Shown one piece after another: positions 8,284 to 16,149 of a stretch of DNA of 64,000 bases (within the stretch, counting starts at the first letter, position 1; each line of letters starts with the position of its first letter). This stretch comes from Pseudobowmanella sp964228145 (GTDB lineage Bacteria; Pseudomonadota; Gammaproteobacteria; Enterobacterales; Alteromonadaceae). The notes beneath the pieces are model-generated. The model did not search any database and was not told the DNA's origin. It was given only the letters and a program-made list of their open reading frames with translations. The translations under genes were made by a program, and so were the position numbers. The DNA lies in the NCBI GenBank assembly GCA_964228145.1, contig CAXQZJ010000079.1, positions 1 through 64,000 on the forward strand. Direction: 5' to 3'.

Positions 8284-9206
8284 GGTTGCAGAGGATTTAC
8301 CGCATTGAGCAGGGAGTCGCTGAGTGAACTATTTCCCGAGATGTCCGCGTGGGTGCTACGCATACGATGCTCGCAAACCGCAGCAAAAACCGCTTGTACA
8401 TCATCAGGAATGACATGATCCCGACCGCTCAACAGGGCGTGGGCTCTGCTAGCTTTGAGTAGGGCTTTACTGGCCCGCGGTGACAGCGGATTATCAATGT
8501 CCGGGTGCTCCCGACTGTTGGTTACTAGTCGCAGGATGTAATCAACGATCTTTTCTGAGGTGATGATACTGTCTACTTGTTGCTGTGCATCAATCAATTG
8601 TTGATGACTGACGTGTTGATTGACGCGTGGTCGACCTTGATCTTCGTTCATTAACATGGCACGTTCAGATTGCCAATCCGGATAGCCTAATTCAATACGC
8701 ATCAAAAAGCGGTCAAGTTGAGATTCTGGCAGCGGATAGGTACCTGCATGATGCAGAGGGTTTTGCGTCGCGATCACCACGAATGGAGTGGGAAGCGGGT
8801 GGGTTTCGCCATCAATACTGACTTGTTGCTCTTCCATTGCTTCGAGCAAGGCACTTTGGGTTTTGGGACTGGCACGATTAATTTCATCTGCCAACAAAAC
8901 CTGACTAAATACCGGACCCGGATGATATTCAAAACGCCTGCTTTCACTGTTAAACAAGTTAACACCAAGCAAATCCGCCGGCAGCATGTCGGAGGTAAAC
9001 TGCACACGGTTAAATTTAAGTCCTAATACATTAGCCAGTCCGTGTGACAGGGTCGTTTTGCCCATACCAGGCAAATCCTCAATGAGTAGATGTCCCTGAG
9101 CCAGAATACAGGTCAAAGCCAAGCGAAGTTGTTGCTGTTTACCGATGACAATGTGGTTGAGGCTTTGGTAAGCCTCACCGAATACCGGGTCCAATTGCAC
9201 GATCAC
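8280..9206 (-). CDS. MoxR family AAA+ ATPase
   Basis: A 308-residue cytoplasmic AAA+ ATPase. Walker A is DLPGMGKTT (about residues 44-52), Walker B is LLADEINRA, and the sensor segment is IATQNP. A C-terminal lid follows with SPRASKALLKASRAHALLSG. MoxR ATPases act as chaperone-like partners of VWA or DUF58 proteins. The first possible start is GTG at 9206, but the Shine-Dalgarno AGGAG runs into that codon; a second in-frame GTG at 9200, five bases after the motif, is at least as likely and would give 306 residues. It is the first gene of the three-gene unit. Confidence 0.92.
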   Translation of the reverse strand: MIVQLDPVFGEAYQSLNHIVIGKQQQLRLALTCILAQGHLLIEDLPGMGKTTLSHGLANVLGLKFNRVQFTSDMLPADLLGVNLFNSESRRFEYHPGPVFSQVLLADEINRASPKTQSALLEAMEEQQVSIDGETHPLPTPFVVIATQNPLHHAGTYPLPESQLDRFLMRIELGYPDWQSERAMLMNEDQGRPRVNQHVSHQQLIDAQQQVDSIITSEKIVDYILRLVTNSREHPDIDNPLSPRASKALLKASRAHALLSGRDHVIPDDVQAVFAAVCEHRMRSTHADISGNSSLSDSLLNAVNPLQP

Positions 9207-9341
9207 TCCTACTGATAAATCTATACACTCAGTGTAACTAATTTATAGCAGTGTTACGTATCCAAGGGGTGAATGGACTGGCTTTATGGATACCTAACAT
9301 GAATCGGTCTGCACTTGATTGCGTTTTTGACGGCGAAAAAC

Positions 9342-9371
9342 AAAAAAACCGCGCAAGATGCGCGGTTTTTT
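9342..9371 (-). terminator. rho-independent terminator of the H-NS family gene
   Basis: The arms CCGCGC (9349-9354) and GCGCGG (9360-9365) close a 5-base loop. An A-run at 9342-9348 becomes the U-tract on the minus strand, and a T-run on the other side would let it work in both directions. It lies 16 bases after the stop codon of the H-NS family gene. Confidence 0.85.
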
Positions 9372-9386
9372 AATCTTCACAACGAA

Positions 9387-9782
9387 TTAAATCTTAAAAT
9401 CGTCCAGGGTTTTTCCTGAATCAAGAGCAGCAGCGAAAACCCGCGGCATACGGCCAATACCGGTCCAAGTGTGTTCACCATTGGCATCTGATAGTTTATA
9501 TTTAATTGGACGTTTTTGACCTAAGCTCTTACGCTGTTTTACCGGCGCCGCTGCTTGTAAGTCGTCAGCAGATAAACCTGCTTCTTCCAGTTGTTTTTGA
9601 ATCTCGGCAATCTTTGCCATGCGGGCTTTTTCAGCTTCTATTGCGGCAGCGTCTTTCTCTTTGCGTTTTTCAATAATACGCTCAAGCTTTGATGCAACGT
9701 CTTGTAACTCCTCAACAGATAACTCTTTTACCGCTCCTTGTAACTTTCTCCCATGGGTCAGAATAGAGATAAACTCGCTCAT
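9387..9782 (-). CDS. H-NS family nucleoid-associated protein
   Basis: A 131-residue histone-like DNA-binding protein. Residues 1-75 form a charged, mainly helical oligomerisation region, a linker follows, and the C-terminal DNA-binding domain has HTWTGIGRMPRVFAAAL, the position of the conserved H-NS hook (TWTGQGRTP in E. coli). Such proteins bind AT-rich DNA and silence transcription. The ATG at 9782 gives MSEFISILTHGRKLQG, like family members; the open frame extends 18 residues upstream but that part is AT-rich leader. It is a single-gene unit with its own terminator. Confidence 0.92.
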   Translation of the reverse strand: MSEFISILTHGRKLQGAVKELSVEELQDVASKLERIIEKRKEKDAAAIEAEKARMAKIAEIQKQLEEAGLSADDLQAAAPVKQRKSLGQKRPIKYKLSDANGEHTWTGIGRMPRVFAAALDSGKTLDDFKI

Positions 9783-9874
9783 TCTAATTTTCCTATGCAC
9801 AAATATAAAAATGGAGAATAAAGTTTTGAATTGCAAAACCTTTTTTAAAATAACGCTGTTCTAAATTTTATGCA

Positions 9875-9903
9875 ATAAAAAACAGCGGCTAAACCGCTGT
9901 TTT
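9875..9903 (-). terminator. rho-independent terminator of the ETF-QO gene
   Basis: Perfect 10-bp arms AAAACAGCGG (9879-9888) and CCGCTGTTTT (9894-9903) around CTAAA, followed on the minus strand by a U-rich run. It begins four bases after the ETF-QO stop codon. Confidence 0.85.
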
Positions 9904-9907
9904 AAAA

Positions 9908-11554
9908 TTACATATTAGGATAATTTGGGCCACCGCCACCTTCAGGTGTCACCCAATTTATATTCTGTGAGGGGTCTTTGATATCACAGGTTTTACAATG
10001 AATACAATTTTGTGCGTTTATTTGCAGGCGCGGTTGTCCTTGGTCTTGGTCGACGATTTCATATACACCGGCCGGACAGTATCGTTGTGCAGGTTCATTG
10101 TACTCGGGTAAATTTTGTTGTACCGGAATTAAAGGGTCTTTTAATTTTAAATGGCAGGGCTGATCTTCTTCGTGGTTAGTATTAGATACAAACACTGATG
10201 TCAGTTTATCAAAACTAAGTACACCGTCTGGTTTTGAATAATTTATTACTGGCATTTGTCGTGCGGCAATTAACTGACTGTGATCAGGTTTTTTATCAAC
10301 CAGGGTGAACGGAAGTTTGCCGCCAAATAAATTTTGATCCAGGGTATTGTATGCGCCGCCCAAGGTCGTGCCAAACTTATGAATGGCAGCACCAAAATTT
10401 CGTGAACGATATAACTCGTCATATAACCAGGACTCTTTGAACAAACGTTCAAAGTCGGTCAGATCCTGGTGTTGTTGTCCGTCATTGAGACTGGCAAATA
10501 TCGCTTGAGCAACTAACATACCTGACTTCATGGCGGTATGGTTGCCTTTAATCTTCGAAAAGTTCAGGGTGCCTGCTTCACAACCTGCCAGCAACGCACC
10601 TGGCATGGTCATTTTAGGCAAACTATGCAGACCGCCTTTGGCAATCGCCCGGGCTCCATAGCTAACGCGGTTGCCTTGTTTTAATACATCAGCGATTAAC
10701 GGGTGGTGTTTAAACTTTTGAAATTCGTCAAATGGGCTTAAATGCGGGTTTTGATAATCCAGATCTACAATCAAACCCACGTAAACTTGCTGATTTTCGG
10801 CATGATAGAGATAACCACCACCGCTGGCATTGTCCAGTGGATACCCGGCAGTATGAACGACCAGACCAGGCCGGTGTACTTCAGCAGGTACGTCCCAAAT
10901 CTCCTTAAATCCTAGGGCATAGTGCTGAGGTTGCTTGTCATTATGCAGATTGAAACGCTCCATCAAGGCCTTACCTAGATGCCCTCTGCAGCCTTCGGCA
11001 AAAACCGTATATTTGGCTTTAAGAATCATGCCCGGCATATAGCTGTCTTTGTGTTCGCCGTTGGCACCAATGCCCATGTCACCGGTAATCACACCGCCAA
11101 CACTACCATCTTCATTGTAATACACTTCTGCAGCCGGAAAACCGGGGAAAATTTCGACGCCCAGCGCTTCAGCCTGCTCCGCGAGCCAACGACATAAATT
11201 GCCCATACTCATGATGTAGTTTCCATCATTATGCATGGAGCGGGGGGCTAGGCTGTTAGGAACTTGACGCGCAGTTTGTGAGTCCTTCAACAGATAAATC
11301 TCATCTGCAGTGACTAATTGTCCTAACGGCGCGTGCTCTCGCCATGAAGGTAATAACTCATCCAATGCACGAGGTGAAACCACTGCACCAGACAGAATAT
11401 GCGCGCCCACTTCTGAGCCTTTTTCAACGACGCAGACCATTAAATCTTGCTGTTGTTGCTTGGCCAGCTGCATCAAGTGAATCGCACTACACAAGCCAGC
11501 CGGGCCGGCGCCGACGATTACTACATCAAAATCCATTGCTTCACGATCAGTCAC
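9908..11554 (-). CDS. electron transfer flavoprotein-ubiquinone oxidoreductase
   Basis: Passes electrons from reduced ETF through FAD and a [4Fe-4S] cluster to ubiquinone at the inner membrane. The 548 residues match the family. The FAD dinucleotide-binding motif VIVGAGPAGL sits at residues 12-21, and the C-terminal ferredoxin-like domain shows RYCPAGVYE and NCIHCKTCDIKDP, four cysteines for the cluster. It is divergent from etfB-etfA, which encode its electron donor; the 177-base gap between them holds a LiuR-like palindrome. The substrates are acyl-CoA dehydrogenases of fatty-acid and branched-chain amino-acid breakdown. Confidence 0.96.
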   Translation of the reverse strand: MTDREAMDFDVVIVGAGPAGLCSAIHLMQLAKQQQQDLMVCVVEKGSEVGAHILSGAVVSPRALDELLPSWREHAPLGQLVTADEIYLLKDSQTARQVPNSLAPRSMHNDGNYIMSMGNLCRWLAEQAEALGVEIFPGFPAAEVYYNEDGSVGGVITGDMGIGANGEHKDSYMPGMILKAKYTVFAEGCRGHLGKALMERFNLHNDKQPQHYALGFKEIWDVPAEVHRPGLVVHTAGYPLDNASGGGYLYHAENQQVYVGLIVDLDYQNPHLSPFDEFQKFKHHPLIADVLKQGNRVSYGARAIAKGGLHSLPKMTMPGALLAGCEAGTLNFSKIKGNHTAMKSGMLVAQAIFASLNDGQQHQDLTDFERLFKESWLYDELYRSRNFGAAIHKFGTTLGGAYNTLDQNLFGGKLPFTLVDKKPDHSQLIAARQMPVINYSKPDGVLSFDKLTSVFVSNTNHEEDQPCHLKLKDPLIPVQQNLPEYNEPAQRYCPAGVYEIVDQDQGQPRLQINAQNCIHCKTCDIKDPSQNINWVTPEGGGGPNYPNM

Positions 11555-11632
11555 GGTTTCACCTTGTAAACAAAACGCACCTGTTTTGAAAAACAGATGT
11601 GAATCAAAAGTTGCGAGCTAGGGTAAAAATAG

Positions 11633-11648
11633 TTTACGTTAACGTCAA
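11633..11648. promoter_or_regulatory. LiuR-like operator between divergent ETF genes
   Basis: The 16-base near-palindrome TTTACGTTAACGTCAA has one mismatch to a perfect dyad. It resembles the site I recall for LiuR, a MerR-family regulator of branched-chain amino-acid catabolism in gammaproteobacteria (core TTTACGTNNACGTAAA). It lies 79 bases upstream of ETF-QO and 84 bases upstream of etfB, where one protein could control both. Binding is inference from motif and context. Confidence 0.55.
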
Positions 11649-11653
11649 CAGGA

Positions 11654-11702
11654 ACCTGTCAATGTAGAACGAATAATTAACTTTAGCAGTGCATCGACAG
11701 GT
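11654..11702. repeat. inverted repeat in the etfB leader region
   Basis: ACCTGTCAATG (11654-11664) and CATCGACAGGT (11692-11702) are inverted with one mismatch in 11 bases and a 27-base spacer. If transcription starts upstream, it would form a hairpin ending 29 bases before the etfB start codon. The role is unknown. Confidence 0.3.
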
Positions 11703-11731
11703 TGACAGACTAACTACCGATTGAGGTTTAT

Positions 11732-12484
11732 ATGAAGATATTGGTTCCGATAAAACGGGTCATCGATTACAACGTAAAGGTGCGGGTTAAATCCGACGGT
11801 AGTGACGTCGACTTAACCAATTGCAAAATGGCAATTAACCCGTTTTGTGAAATTGCTGTTGAAGAAGCGATACGCCTCAAAGAAAAGGGTGTGGCGACGG
11901 AAGTGGTGGTTGTGTCCATTGGACCGCAAGTCGTGCAAGAGCAATTGCGAGGCGCATTGGCACTCGGCGCTGACCGTGCTATCCGTATTGATACTGAGTC
12001 TATGCCAGATTCATTGCAGGTTGCTAAGTTACTCAAGCAAGTAGTCGACAAAGAGCAGCCACAATTGATTATTTTGGGTAAACAGTCCATCGATGCAGAC
12101 AATAACCAAACGGGTCAGATGTTGGCAGCCTTGTGTGATTTACCTCAAGGGACGTTTGCATCCGAAGTGAGGGTTGAGGGTGAGCGTGTGGTTGTTACTC
12201 GTGAAATAGACGGTGGTTTGCAAACCCTGTCATTGGCGCTACCGGCGATCGTGACCACTGATTTGCGTTTGAACGAACCGCGTTATGCCAGTTTACCCAA
12301 TATTATGAAGGCCAAGCGTAAGCCTTTAGAAGAAATTGCTGCGGCTGACTTAGGCGTTGATCTGCAACCAGGTGTCAGTCTTTTATCAGTGCGAGCCCCA
12401 GCCCAGCGTTCTGCGGGTGTGAAAGTTGCTGACGTCGCTGAACTGGTCGATAAATTGAAAAATGAAGCAAAGGTGATCTCATGA
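11732..12484 (+). CDS. etfB: electron transfer flavoprotein subunit beta
   Basis: Small ETF subunit; with EtfA it forms the soluble FAD/AMP heterodimer that collects electrons from acyl-CoA dehydrogenases. The 250 residues contain MKILVPIKRVIDYNVKVRVK at the N-terminus, the AMP-binding region around NPFCEIAVEEAIRLKE and the recognition segment near residues 185-205 (RYASLPNIMKAKRKPLE). The ATG at 11732 follows GAGG at a suitable distance. It overlaps etfA by four bases (ATGA). Confidence 0.96.
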   Translation: MKILVPIKRVIDYNVKVRVKSDGSDVDLTNCKMAINPFCEIAVEEAIRLKEKGVATEVVVVSIGPQVVQEQLRGALALGADRAIRIDTESMPDSLQVAKLLKQVVDKEQPQLIILGKQSIDADNNQTGQMLAALCDLPQGTFASEVRVEGERVVVTREIDGGLQTLSLALPAIVTTDLRLNEPRYASLPNIMKAKRKPLEEIAAADLGVDLQPGVSLLSVRAPAQRSAGVKVADVAELVDKLKNEAKVIS

Positions 12485-13407
12485 GTATCTTAGTTATTGC
12501 CGAACATGACAATCAGCACCTCAAGGGTGACACTGCAAAAGTAATCAATGCGGCCCTTCAGATTGGTGGAGATATTGATGTATTGGTCGCCGGTGCTGAT
12601 TGTCAGGAAGTTGCCAAGCAGGCAGCTCAGTTTGCAGGGGTGAAACGAGTACGGTTGGCTGATGATGGGGCCTACGCACATCACACTGCAGAGAATATGG
12701 CGAACTTGATTGTGTCCATTGCCGCAGAATATGAGCATATCCTGGCACCTGCCACCACAGAGGGTAAAAATACCTTACCGCGCGTTGCGGCCTTGTGCGA
12801 TGTTGCGCAAATCTCTGACATTATTGCGGTGAAAAGTGCCGATACGTTTGAGCGGCCGATATACGCAGGTAACGCGATTGCAACGGTGCAAGCCTTGCAC
12901 GCGAAAAAGGTAATTACTGTACGCAGTGCGGCGTTTGACGCTGCGCAACAAGGTGGTAACGCGGATATTGAGCCGTTACAAAGAGCAACAGTTACAGACA
13001 AGGCAGAGTTTGTCGGGGCGGAGTTGACCAAGTCTGACCGACCAGAATTATCTGCAGCCAGCGTGGTTATTTCCGGTGGCCGGGGTATGCAAAACGGTGA
13101 AAACTTTGTTTTGCTGGAGAAGATTGCGGACAAACTCGGTGCGGCGATTGGTGCATCCCGTGCTGCGGTTGATGCCGGTTTTGTACCTAACGACATGCAA
13201 GTGGGTCAAACCGGTAAAATCGTTGCCCCGGATTTGTATATCGCGGTAGGCATATCAGGTGCGATTCAGCACTTGGCCGGTATGAAAGACTCGAAAGTTA
13301 TTGTTGCCATCAACAAAGACGAAGAGGCCCCCATCTTCCAGGTGGCTGACTACGGTCTGGTCGGAGACCTGTTTGACATTTTACCTGCGTTGGAAAAAGC
13401 GCTGTAA
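12481..13407 (+). CDS. etfA: electron transfer flavoprotein subunit alpha
   Basis: Large ETF subunit carrying FAD. The 308 residues show an N-terminal adenine-nucleotide-alpha-hydrolase-like domain and the C-terminal FAD domain with SGGRGMQNGENF, GQTGKIVAPDLYIAVGISG and the late segment APIFQVADYGLVGDLF. It is translationally coupled to etfB through ATGA and is followed by a strong terminator. It works with the divergently encoded ETF-QO. Confidence 0.96.
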   Translation: MSILVIAEHDNQHLKGDTAKVINAALQIGGDIDVLVAGADCQEVAKQAAQFAGVKRVRLADDGAYAHHTAENMANLIVSIAAEYEHILAPATTEGKNTLPRVAALCDVAQISDIIAVKSADTFERPIYAGNAIATVQALHAKKVITVRSAAFDAAQQGGNADIEPLQRATVTDKAEFVGAELTKSDRPELSAASVVISGGRGMQNGENFVLLEKIADKLGAAIGASRAAVDAGFVPNDMQVGQTGKIVAPDLYIAVGISGAIQHLAGMKDSKVIVAINKDEEAPIFQVADYGLVGDLFDILPALEKAL

Positions 13408-13411
13408 AAAC

Positions 13412-13439
13412 AAAAAGCCGCACTCAAGTGCGGCTTTTT
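13412..13439. terminator. bidirectional terminator between etfA and the HtrA-like gene
   Basis: Arms GCCGCAC (13417-13423) and GTGCGGC (13428-13434) close a TCAA loop and are flanked by A5 and T5. It starts five bases after the etfA stop and 15 bases before the end of the convergent protease gene, so it probably serves both. Confidence 0.88.
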
Positions 13440-13453
13440 CATCTCATTGTTAT

Positions 13454-16147
13454 TTATTCCAATGCTTGTTGCTGCCACTGTTGTTGTTGCAATGCCCAGT
13501 GTGTGACAGGCCAATAAACCGGCTCTTCCTGTAAACGGAATTCGCTGATGCGGAAATTATTACCTAATTCGACAACCTGAACCTTGGTGTAGTCGCCACT
13601 CTTTTTATTGCCAATCAGGCGCAGTATATCGGCCGCGTTGAAAACACGTTCACCGTCAATGGTGTAAATACAGCTACTCCCCGGAATATTCGCTGAATGA
13701 ACCGGCCCGCCGTAATAATAAATACTGATTGCCATACATTGTTCGGCGACGCCCTCAGGTAAATAGATGTTGTGGCGAATTTCATGGATCACCGAACCCG
13801 CCCAGTTAACGACATCAGTAAAGGGGTTGAATTTTCTCAGCTGATTATCTGTGGTGATTGTGTGACGTTCGCCATTCCGGAGCACCGCCATTTCGCTCTG
13901 ATCCTTATCAATCGCCATGTACAGTTGATTGAGGCTTAGCATGGCCTGTTGATCCACCTCCAGAACAATGTCACCTGGCTGTAATGCCTGCTGTCGCAAA
14001 GATTCGACACTTTTAACCGATAAGTGGCGATTTCGGTAAGGCAGGCCGAGGTTATCTATCCCTAGTTCGGATGCTTCGGTATAGCTGGTATAGTCAAATT
14101 GACTTTCAATAATATACAAGCCTTGCTGTTGTCCGCGCACCGCGTCAACAAAGTCCTTCACCAATTCACCAGGAATCACATCCAAGTGCCATTCTTTATT
14201 GCGATAATATTGGGTGTTAACTGCGGTGATACGGTGTTTATCATCTAAAAATAAGCCGAAGTAGGGCGGCAGAGGCTCGAACATGACACTGTCGTGTAAC
14301 GCCCCATTTGGCATAAGTTCCGGCCATATAGCTTTGACATCGACCTGAAAGTCTTCCATTTCAGATTTACCGATAAAACCGTAGGTTTGATTGACATTGG
14401 GGCTGATACTGGCCAACTTGGGGAGCACCTTTCGCTTAAACGCAATATCAGAAAGGTCTGCCTGCAGCATTGCCATATTCAGGTAGGGGTGAATGGCCAC
14501 CACTCTTGCTGAGACACTTTGACCGTTATTAAAGGTAACGCCAACTTGAGCGAGGGAACTGTCTAACAATGCTCTGTCGGCAAGAATTAAACCGCTGTTG
14601 ACGTCAACGACAGCGCCCTGACCATGGCGAGATACGTCAGATTGATTGTTAACCTTAATCGGCCTGAACACGCTGATATCAACAATCGCAGAGGTAACAT
14701 CCGGCTGATTCCTGGCAGCGCGCTGTTCAGGTTTAGCTTGGGCGAACGCAATCTGCTGACAGAACCAGTGAACCTGCTCATCGCGGCGCATACAATGTTG
14801 ATTGGTAAACCACTTCCCATGGGCTGTGATCATTTTGTAACGCTGATCGCGAATATTTTGAGGGTAGCGGTAACGTACGCTAAATCGGCCGTCCGCCGGT
14901 ACGTCAGCTAACACAGCTAAAACATCACTGAGCTGGTTAATTTGCTTACCGTTCAATTCCTCAATCAGGGCATAGCGACCAATATTTTGTGAGCCAAAGA
15001 CCGGCCCTGGATTGACCAGCGTGACACCCTCTGCAGGAATATTGAATAGCCGACTCAATCCAATTCCTACCGGGATCATCACTGCTTCGCCAAATTCAAT
15101 AAATTCAGATGGCATTAATGCGAATAGATCTGCCACTGACAACTGCACAGCTTGATCTTGGCCGTTGCGTAGCACCTGCAAGGTTAATGTTTGACCTACC
15201 TTTTGATTTAATGAATTTTCTAACTGACGAAAGTCATCGACGCTTTGTTGATTCAGGCTAATCAGAATATCGCCGGGAAATAATTTCCCATCCGCGACAC
15301 CTTTAGGCAGAACATGAGCTACCATCAATTTGCCACTAGCGCCTTGTTGTTGTTGCCATTGGTCCAAGCGCTCAGCAGACACTCCCAAGGTTGCCAGTCG
15401 CGGGTATGGCACGTGATTGAAGACCGTTTGCAGGGTGCCGCGGGTAACTGATTGGCCGGCGATTAGCTTTTTGACGGTAGGCAAGACCATTTCCATCGGT
15501 AGAAAAAACGCTGTTTCAGTGTCATTTCTGCCCGCGGCATTAATCGCAATCGCCTGATTATCCGGATTTAAAATCGGCGAACCTGAAGAACCACCGCTGG
15601 TACCTAAAGCGGCTTGAAAATAAAAGGTATTAAAATCCGCATCGGTACTTCGAATCGCAGGTGCTTCCCGATCTATTCTCGACAAAACACCTTGGATAAT
15701 GGACAGGTTTTCGCCACTGTCGTTACCGTATAAGCGAATCGGAGTGCCAACACTGGCATGATTAGACAGCGTTATCGCATTGACTGTCATAGTCAACGCT
15801 GCAGGATCGTAGCGAAAAACGCCGAAGTCATGGACCGGATCACGATAAACCGGCACCAGGGGTAATTGTTGTTTGTTGGCAAATTCTGCATAGGCAACAA
15901 CAGGCCCGGTTTGCACTATGTGTTTATTGGTTAGTATCAGACCTTGCTGTGCATCAATAACAAAGCCGGTGCCAACACCGGCACTGTTATAGCCATTGTC
16001 CCAGGCGCGAACCTTGCTAACACTGATATTAACCACTGCATTGACGACGTCATCGTCGCTTGCTTTGCTCATTCCAGCGGAACTGAACAAGCTCATTAAA
16101 ACAATGATTATCGATATCATCCACTTTCCGTGTGTGTGGGTTTGCAT
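13454..16147 (-). CDS. exported double HtrA-like serine protease with PDZ domains
   Basis: An 897-residue protein with an N-terminal signal peptide or anchor (residues 9-29, KWMISIIIVLMSLFSSAGMS). The first trypsin-like domain has a complete triad: His76 in TNKHIV, Asp107 in VHDFGVF and Ser188 in GGSSGSP. A PDZ domain follows near 250-335. A second protease-like domain (about 490-690) has lost the triad: LILADRALL stands where the histidine should be, HPYLNMAML has asparagine for aspartate, and PPYFGLFL lacks the serine. Further PDZ-like parts follow (about 700-890). This architecture resembles yeast Nma111, a double HtrA protein. The gene starts two bases after the helicase gene. Quality control of envelope proteins is a likely but unproven role. 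Confidence 0.85.
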   Translation of the reverse strand: MQTHTHGKWMISIIIVLMSLFSSAGMSKASDDDVVNAVVNISVSKVRAWDNGYNSAGVGTGFVIDAQQGLILTNKHIVQTGPVVAYAEFANKQQLPLVPVYRDPVHDFGVFRYDPAALTMTVNAITLSNHASVGTPIRLYGNDSGENLSIIQGVLSRIDREAPAIRSTDADFNTFYFQAALGTSGGSSGSPILNPDNQAIAINAAGRNDTETAFFLPMEMVLPTVKKLIAGQSVTRGTLQTVFNHVPYPRLATLGVSAERLDQWQQQQGASGKLMVAHVLPKGVADGKLFPGDILISLNQQSVDDFRQLENSLNQKVGQTLTLQVLRNGQDQAVQLSVADLFALMPSEFIEFGEAVMIPVGIGLSRLFNIPAEGVTLVNPGPVFGSQNIGRYALIEELNGKQINQLSDVLAVLADVPADGRFSVRYRYPQNIRDQRYKMITAHGKWFTNQHCMRRDEQVHWFCQQIAFAQAKPEQRAARNQPDVTSAIVDISVFRPIKVNNQSDVSRHGQGAVVDVNSGLILADRALLDSSLAQVGVTFNNGQSVSARVVAIHPYLNMAMLQADLSDIAFKRKVLPKLASISPNVNQTYGFIGKSEMEDFQVDVKAIWPELMPNGALHDSVMFEPLPPYFGLFLDDKHRITAVNTQYYRNKEWHLDVIPGELVKDFVDAVRGQQQGLYIIESQFDYTSYTEASELGIDNLGLPYRNRHLSVKSVESLRQQALQPGDIVLEVDQQAMLSLNQLYMAIDKDQSEMAVLRNGERHTITTDNQLRKFNPFTDVVNWAGSVIHEIRHNIYLPEGVAEQCMAISIYYYGGPVHSANIPGSSCIYTIDGERVFNAADILRLIGNKKSGDYTKVQVVELGNNFRISEFRLQEEPVYWPVTHWALQQQQWQQQALE

Positions 16148-16149
16148 AA

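Noticed and set aside
12681..13196. 171-codon minus-strand open frame opposite etfA
   Set aside because: Antisense to a conserved gene, low-complexity Ala/Ser composition, no ribosome binding site of note.
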